This document shows, one piece after another, positions 60,242 through 64,000 of a stretch of DNA of 64,000 nucleotides. Numbering within the stretch: the first letter of the stretch is position 1; each line of letters begins with the position of its first letter. Source of the stretch: Betaproteobacteria bacterium (GTDB lineage: Bacteria > Pseudomonadota > Gammaproteobacteria > Burkholderiales > Rhodocyclaceae); NCBI GenBank assembly GCA_020621865.1, contig JAHRYW010000003.1, positions 1 to 64,000 on the forward strand, given 5' to 3'. The translations under genes were made by a program, and so were the position numbers. Under the pieces are notes generated by a model, which was given only the letters and a program-made list of their open reading frames with translations, was not told where the DNA came from and made no database searches.

Positions 60242-62179
60242 ATGGCCGAAGAAAGCAAGTCTAAAACGCCGCTCGACAACGGGCGCCGCAAATTCCTGAA
60301 TACGGCCGGCATCGCCGGCATTGCCGGAGCCGGGGTGACGCTTGGTTTGACCGGCTGCAACAAGGCCGACAATGCATCGACAGCAGCCAGCCAGGGAGCG
60401 ACCAAAACCGCCGGAACTTCGCCCCACGGCAAGGGCGAAGTTGCGCCTGGACAATTGGACGATTATTACCTCATCTCCAGCGGTGGCCATTCCGGGGAAG
60501 CTCGTGTCTTCGGCATACCGTCCGGCCGAACCCTGAAGCGCATTCCGGTGTTCAACATCGATCCGATGTCCGGCTGGGGCATCACCAACGAATCCAAGAA
60601 GATTCTTGGCACCAAGGCTAACGGCAGCCTCAAGTACTGCACCGGTGATACGCACCACGTTCATGGTTCGTATACCGACGGTACCTATGACGGTAAATAT
60701 TTCTGGATCAACGACAAGATCAACAACCGCCTCGCCCGCATCCGCGGCGACTATCTGGAAACCGACAAGATCACCGAGATCCCCAACGTTCAGGGTTTCC
60801 ACGGGATTTTCCCGGACAAGCGCGACCCGGTCGACGCCAGCATCAATCACACGACCCGCGTATTCTGCGGCGCAGAATTCCATGTTCCGCTGCCCAACAC
60901 ACCAAAGAACTGGAACGACGCAGCCGGCTACGCCTGCCTGATGACCTGTGTCGACGCCGAAACCATGCAGCCGCGCTGGCAAGTCAAGGTCGATGGCAAC
61001 ATGGATCTCTGCGCCACCTCCTACGACGGCAAGCTGGCCGCCATGAACAATTACAACACCGAGAACGGCCTGGTTTTCGGCGACATGATGTCGGCGGAAA
61101 AGGATGCCTGCATCTTCTTCAATATCGAGCGCATCGAAGCTGCCGTCAAGGCAGGCAAGACCTTCACCATCGGCGATTCCAAGATCCCCGTGGTGGATGG
61201 CACGAAGGCTGCCAACCCCGACCCCAAGACAGCGGTCACTTGCTACGTGCCGGTCCCCAAGAATCCGCATGGCGTGAATATCTCCCCGGATGGCAAGTAC
61301 TACGTCTGTTCCGGCAAGCTCTCCCCGACCGCCACGGTGATCGAACACGAACTGGTGCTGAAATGGTTCAACGGCGAGATCAAGGATACTCAGGATTGCG
61401 TCGTCGCCGAACCTGAAATCGGCCTGGGCCCGCTGCACTCCGGCTTTGATGGCAAGGGCAACGTTTTCACCACCCTTTTCCTCGACAGCCAGATCGTCAA
61501 ATGGAACCTGGCAGGTGCCATCGCCCAGTACAAGGGCGACAAGCAGGCCAAGGCAGTCCTCGACCGGCTCGACGTTCACTACCAGCCTGGCCACGGCTAT
61601 ACCTCGATGGGTGAAACCAAGGAAGCTGACGGCAAGTATTACAACTCCGGCAACAAGTTCTCCAAGGACCGCTTCCTGCCGGTGGGTCCGGTGCACGTAG
61701 AAACCGAGCAGTTGATCGATATCAGCGGCGACAAGATGGAGCTGCTGCACGATCACACCGCCCACCCCGAACCCCATGACGCAATCATGGTTCGTCGCGA
61801 CATCATCAAGACCAAGCAAATCTACACGATGGAGGATACGCCTTACTATGTGAAGGGTTTTGAGGATACGGGCGTCAAGCGCAATGGCAACAAGGTGACG
61901 GTGCGGATCATGTCCGTGGCCCCAACCTTCACGCCGAGCGAATTCGTGCTGAAAAAGGGCGACGAAGTCACTGTCATCCTGACCAATCACGACAAGGTGG
62001 AAGACCTGCACCATGGTTTCGCCATTGAAGGCCACGACATCTGCATGATCGTCGGCCCGCAGGAAACCAAGTCGGTGACCTTCAAGGTCGAACGCCCCGG
62101 GGTGTTCTGGTACTACTGCACCCATTTCTGCCATGCCCTGCACCTTGAAATGCGCGGTCGCATGATTGTCGAGGCCTGA
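60242..62179 (+). CDS. nosZ: Nitrous oxide reductase NosZ (Tat-exported)
   Basis: 645-aa copper enzyme reducing N2O to N2 in the periplasm. The twin-arginine signal is GRRKFLNTAG followed by a hydrophobic stretch. A seven-bladed propeller carries the CuZ histidines (for example CTGDTHHVHGSYTDG). The C-terminal cupredoxin holds CuA ligands in WYYCTHFCHALHLEM. The Tat signal points to clade I rather than the Sec-exported clade II. Start MAEESKS follows CGGAG. nosR follows directly, the reverse of the usual nosR-nosZ order. Confidence 0.95.
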   Translation: MAEESKSKTPLDNGRRKFLNTAGIAGIAGAGVTLGLTGCNKADNASTAASQGATKTAGTSPHGKGEVAPGQLDDYYLISSGGHSGEARVFGIPSGRTLKRIPVFNIDPMSGWGITNESKKILGTKANGSLKYCTGDTHHVHGSYTDGTYDGKYFWINDKINNRLARIRGDYLETDKITEIPNVQGFHGIFPDKRDPVDASINHTTRVFCGAEFHVPLPNTPKNWNDAAGYACLMTCVDAETMQPRWQVKVDGNMDLCATSYDGKLAAMNNYNTENGLVFGDMMSAEKDACIFFNIERIEAAVKAGKTFTIGDSKIPVVDGTKAANPDPKTAVTCYVPVPKNPHGVNISPDGKYYVCSGKLSPTATVIEHELVLKWFNGEIKDTQDCVVAEPEIGLGPLHSGFDGKGNVFTTLFLDSQIVKWNLAGAIAQYKGDKQAKAVLDRLDVHYQPGHGYTSMGETKEADGKYYNSGNKFSKDRFLPVGPVHVETEQLIDISGDKMELLHDHTAHPEPHDAIMVRRDIIKTKQIYTMEDTPYYVKGFEDTGVKRNGNKVTVRIMSVAPTFTPSEFVLKKGDEVTVILTNHDKVEDLHHGFAIEGHDICMIVGPQETKSVTFKVERPGVFWYYCTHFCHALHLEMRGRMIVEA

Positions 62180-62254
62180 TCGGCCAATGTTTCTCCCCGA
62201 GGGGGGCGGCGGGAATCCCTCCCACCCGTTGCTCCCCTCACCTACGGCTGAATC

Positions 62255-64000
62255 ATGAAGTTGCCTCGTTTTCTGGCAGATATCCTGCCCCTGTTTCTCG
62301 CACTGTGCTGGTCCGTTCTCGGCTATGCCGGTTCCTACGACGCACCGCTGCCACCGCAGCTGCACACCGACCCTGATCTCTGCGCCTATGCACCTTGCCG
62401 GGAAGTCATGCCCGGTGCCGAGACCTTCTCGCTGCGCAAGGGCCGACCGAGCTACGTCGAAGCCTATCGCGGCAGTGGCGCCCAGCGCCAATTGGTCGGC
62501 TACGTTTTCCTGTCCACCGACATCGTCGACATTCCCGCTTATTCCGGCAAGCCGGTAGTGACGCTGATCGGGATGTATCCGCAAGGCATCATCAGCGGGG
62601 TACGAATCCTCAAACACAGCGAACCGATCTTGCTCGTCGGCATTCCGGAAGGTGAGCTGACCAAATTCGTTGATCAATACATCGGCAAGTTCGCTGGCGC
62701 CAAGGTGGAAATCGGCAAGTCGTCGGCTGGCGACGACCGCATTGGCCTGAACGCCATCAGCGGTGCGACGGTGACGGTAATCGCCGAAAACCAGGTCGTG
62801 ATGCGTAGCGCCTATGCCATCGCCAAACAGGTCAGCATCGTCAAGACGGTGCCCCGGCCAGCCGCCCGTTTTACTGAACAGCCCGGCCTGGTCGACTGGA
62901 AAAACCTGGTCAACGAAGGCAGCGTTCAACACCTCACCGTTCAACCGGACGAACTCGGCATCGACGCCGGCGGTCAGCCTTATATCGATCTCTATTTTGG
63001 CTATCTGAATGCCCCGGCGATCGGCCGCAGCGTCCTGGGCGATGCGGCCTGGAAGCGCCTGATGGCCGACCTGAAGCCGGACGAACATGCCATATTCATC
63101 ATCGCCAACGGCACGGCCTCGTTCAAGGGTTCCGGTTTTGTCCGCGGCGGCATCTATGACCGCATCCAGGTTGCCCAGGAACTGGACAGCCACACCTTCC
63201 GCGACACCGATTACCAGAATCTCTACAGCGTTGCCGCGGCCGGCGCCCCAGCCTTCAAGGAATCGGGAATTTTCATCCTGCGCGGCAGTGGTTTCAGCGC
63301 CGCCTACCCGTGGAGCCTGGTCTTCCTGGCCAACAAGGTGGACAAGGAAACCCGCGTCAAATCATTTGCCAATTTCGAGCGCGAATACTGGCTGCCAGGG
63401 CACTACCTGGAAGGCGGCCGGCCAACGGTACTGCGCCCAGACCCGACCTGGGTGCAGGTATGGCGCGGCAAAAAGCTGGAAATTGCCCTTTTTGCACTGC
63501 TGCTCGCCGCCACGGCCGGCATCTACGCCCTGCGCGACAAGCTGGTGCGCCGTGCGACGCGCAAGGACAAGCGTTGGGTCAGCATTCCCAAGTACCTGAC
63601 GTGGACCGCCAGCATCGTCTTCGTCGGCTTCTACGGACTGGCCCAGCCGAGCATCACCCATGTCATGACCTGGCTGCATTCGCTGGTTTACCAGTGGCGC
63701 TGGGAGTTGTTCCTGTCCGATCCCCTGATCTTCATCTTCTGGTGGTTCATCGCGGCGATCCTGTTCATCTGGGGCCGCGGCCTGTTCTGTGGCTGGCTGT
63801 GTCCCTACGGCTCGCTGTCGGAACTGTCGTTCAAGATCGCCGGGGCGCTCGGTCTGAAGCGCTTCCAGTTCCACCTGCCGATGGTCTGGCACAACCGCCT
63901 GCGCTGGCTGAAGTACGGCATCTTCGCGGTGCTGATCGCGATGTCCTTCTACGACATCGGCACCGCCGAGAAGATGGCCGAGATCGAGCCCTTCAAATCG
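62255..64000 (+). CDS. nosR: NosR, N-terminal part (cut by window end)
   Basis: 582 codons are visible with no stop. A signal/helix (DILPLFLALCWSVLGYAG) is followed by a periplasmic FMN-binding domain with the flavin attachment motif SGATVT (S169-T172), then membrane helices from about 410 and the first ferredoxin-type motif CGWLCPYG (C512, C516). NosR delivers electrons to NosZ and is needed for its expression. Compared with the second copy at 40859-42991, the flavin motif is intact here. It lies 75 nt after nosZ. Confidence 0.93.
   Translation, partial: MKLPRFLADILPLFLALCWSVLGYAGSYDAPLPPQLHTDPDLCAYAPCREVMPGAETFSLRKGRPSYVEAYRGSGAQRQLVGYVFLSTDIVDIPAYSGKPVVTLIGMYPQGIISGVRILKHSEPILLVGIPEGELTKFVDQYIGKFAGAKVEIGKSSAGDDRIGLNAISGATVTVIAENQVVMRSAYAIAKQVSIVKTVPRPAARFTEQPGLVDWKNLVNEGSVQHLTVQPDELGIDAGGQPYIDLYFGYLNAPAIGRSVLGDAAWKRLMADLKPDEHAIFIIANGTASFKGSGFVRGGIYDRIQVAQELDSHTFRDTDYQNLYSVAAAGAPAFKESGIFILRGSGFSAAYPWSLVFLANKVDKETRVKSFANFEREYWLPGHYLEGGRPTVLRPDPTWVQVWRGKKLEIALFALLLAATAGIYALRDKLVRRATRKDKRWVSIPKYLTWTASIVFVGFYGLAQPSITHVMTWLHSLVYQWRWELFLSDPLIFIFWWFIAAILFIWGRGLFCGWLCPYGSLSELSFKIAGALGLKRFQFHLPMVWHNRLRWLKYGIFAVLIAMSFYDIGTAEKMAEIEPFKS

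Noticed and set aside
60068..63193. 1041-codon open frame antisense to nosZ and nosR
   Set aside because: It mirrors a GC-rich coding strand whose third positions avoid stops in this frame. The translation has no recognisable domain, while nosZ and nosR are certain.

Overview
The window looks like a high-GC betaproteobacterial chromosome, most likely Rhodocyclales (Dechloromonas/Azonexus-like). The reasons are the tsaB-rimI-uracil-DNA glycosylase block facing lplT, the alr-radA pair, a canonical isc operon, several c-di-GMP proteins, and a Tat-exported clade I type nitrous oxide reductase. This is inference from gene content; no 16S or other marker is present. I see no prophage, integrase, transposase, CRISPR array or rRNA. 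Almost all DNA is coding, and many neighbours overlap by 1-8 nt (ATGA or TGATG junctions), so most genes sit in tight operons.

Layout. 1-100: 3' end of a tRNA-Asn and a strong terminator. 0.3-9.3 kb: moaA, a PAS-GGDEF-EAL protein, typA, a truncated haemoglobin, a GGDEF protein and a YgiQ-type radical SAM protein. 9.7-17.6 kb: orphan FtsX-type permease, GGDEF-EAL protein, radA, alr and a LysR regulator. 17.8-23.8 kb: lplT, a long palindromic element, udg-rimI-tsaB, a small secreted protein, and an OmpR/EnvZ pair. 23.8-29.8 kb: an HDOD / small domain / REC-PAS-GGDEF-EAL signalling operon, then thpR-ispF-ispD. 29.8-34.1 kb: an MgtC/DUF4010 membrane protein followed by a complete AmmeMemoRadiSam set and an alpha/beta hydrolase. 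34.2-43 kb: small genes, DUF3334, MOSC, an Ada-type methyltransferase, EthD, a NarL/MoxYX-like two-component pair, an SRPBCC protein and a NosR/NirI-like polyferredoxin. 43.3-49.2 kb: mfd, DAHP synthase, DUF4160/DUF2442 and serB. 49.2-58.1 kb (minus strand): iscR, two cysteine desulfurases, iscU, iscA, hscB, hscA, fdx, iscX and five small genes, preceded by cysE. 58.3-64 kb: a two-component system, nosZ, and nosR cut by the window edge.

Main discovery. A dispersed strand-polar motif occurs ten times. Its 12-bp core is GACCGTAGCATT (complement AATGCTACGGTC), with seven exact copies. Read core-first, nine copies share one layout: core, about 6 bp GC-rich spacer, a 5-7 bp A/T tract, 4-7 bp GC spacer, then a second A/T tract one helical turn on. 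Copies lie at gene ends, in intergenic gaps and in frame inside mfd, ispD and an envZ-like gene. The layout resembles the Haemophilus uptake signal sequence (core plus phased A/T tracts), although the core is unrelated. A Rhodocyclales uptake-like sequence is my leading hypothesis; a protein-permissive mobile palindrome or a chromosome-polarity motif are the alternatives.

Second, IscR type 1-like boxes occur at the isc promoter (two), at the cysE promoter (one) and at the promoter of the two-component system upstream of nosZ (one). This suggests that Fe-S status may feed into cysteine supply and into the nos region.
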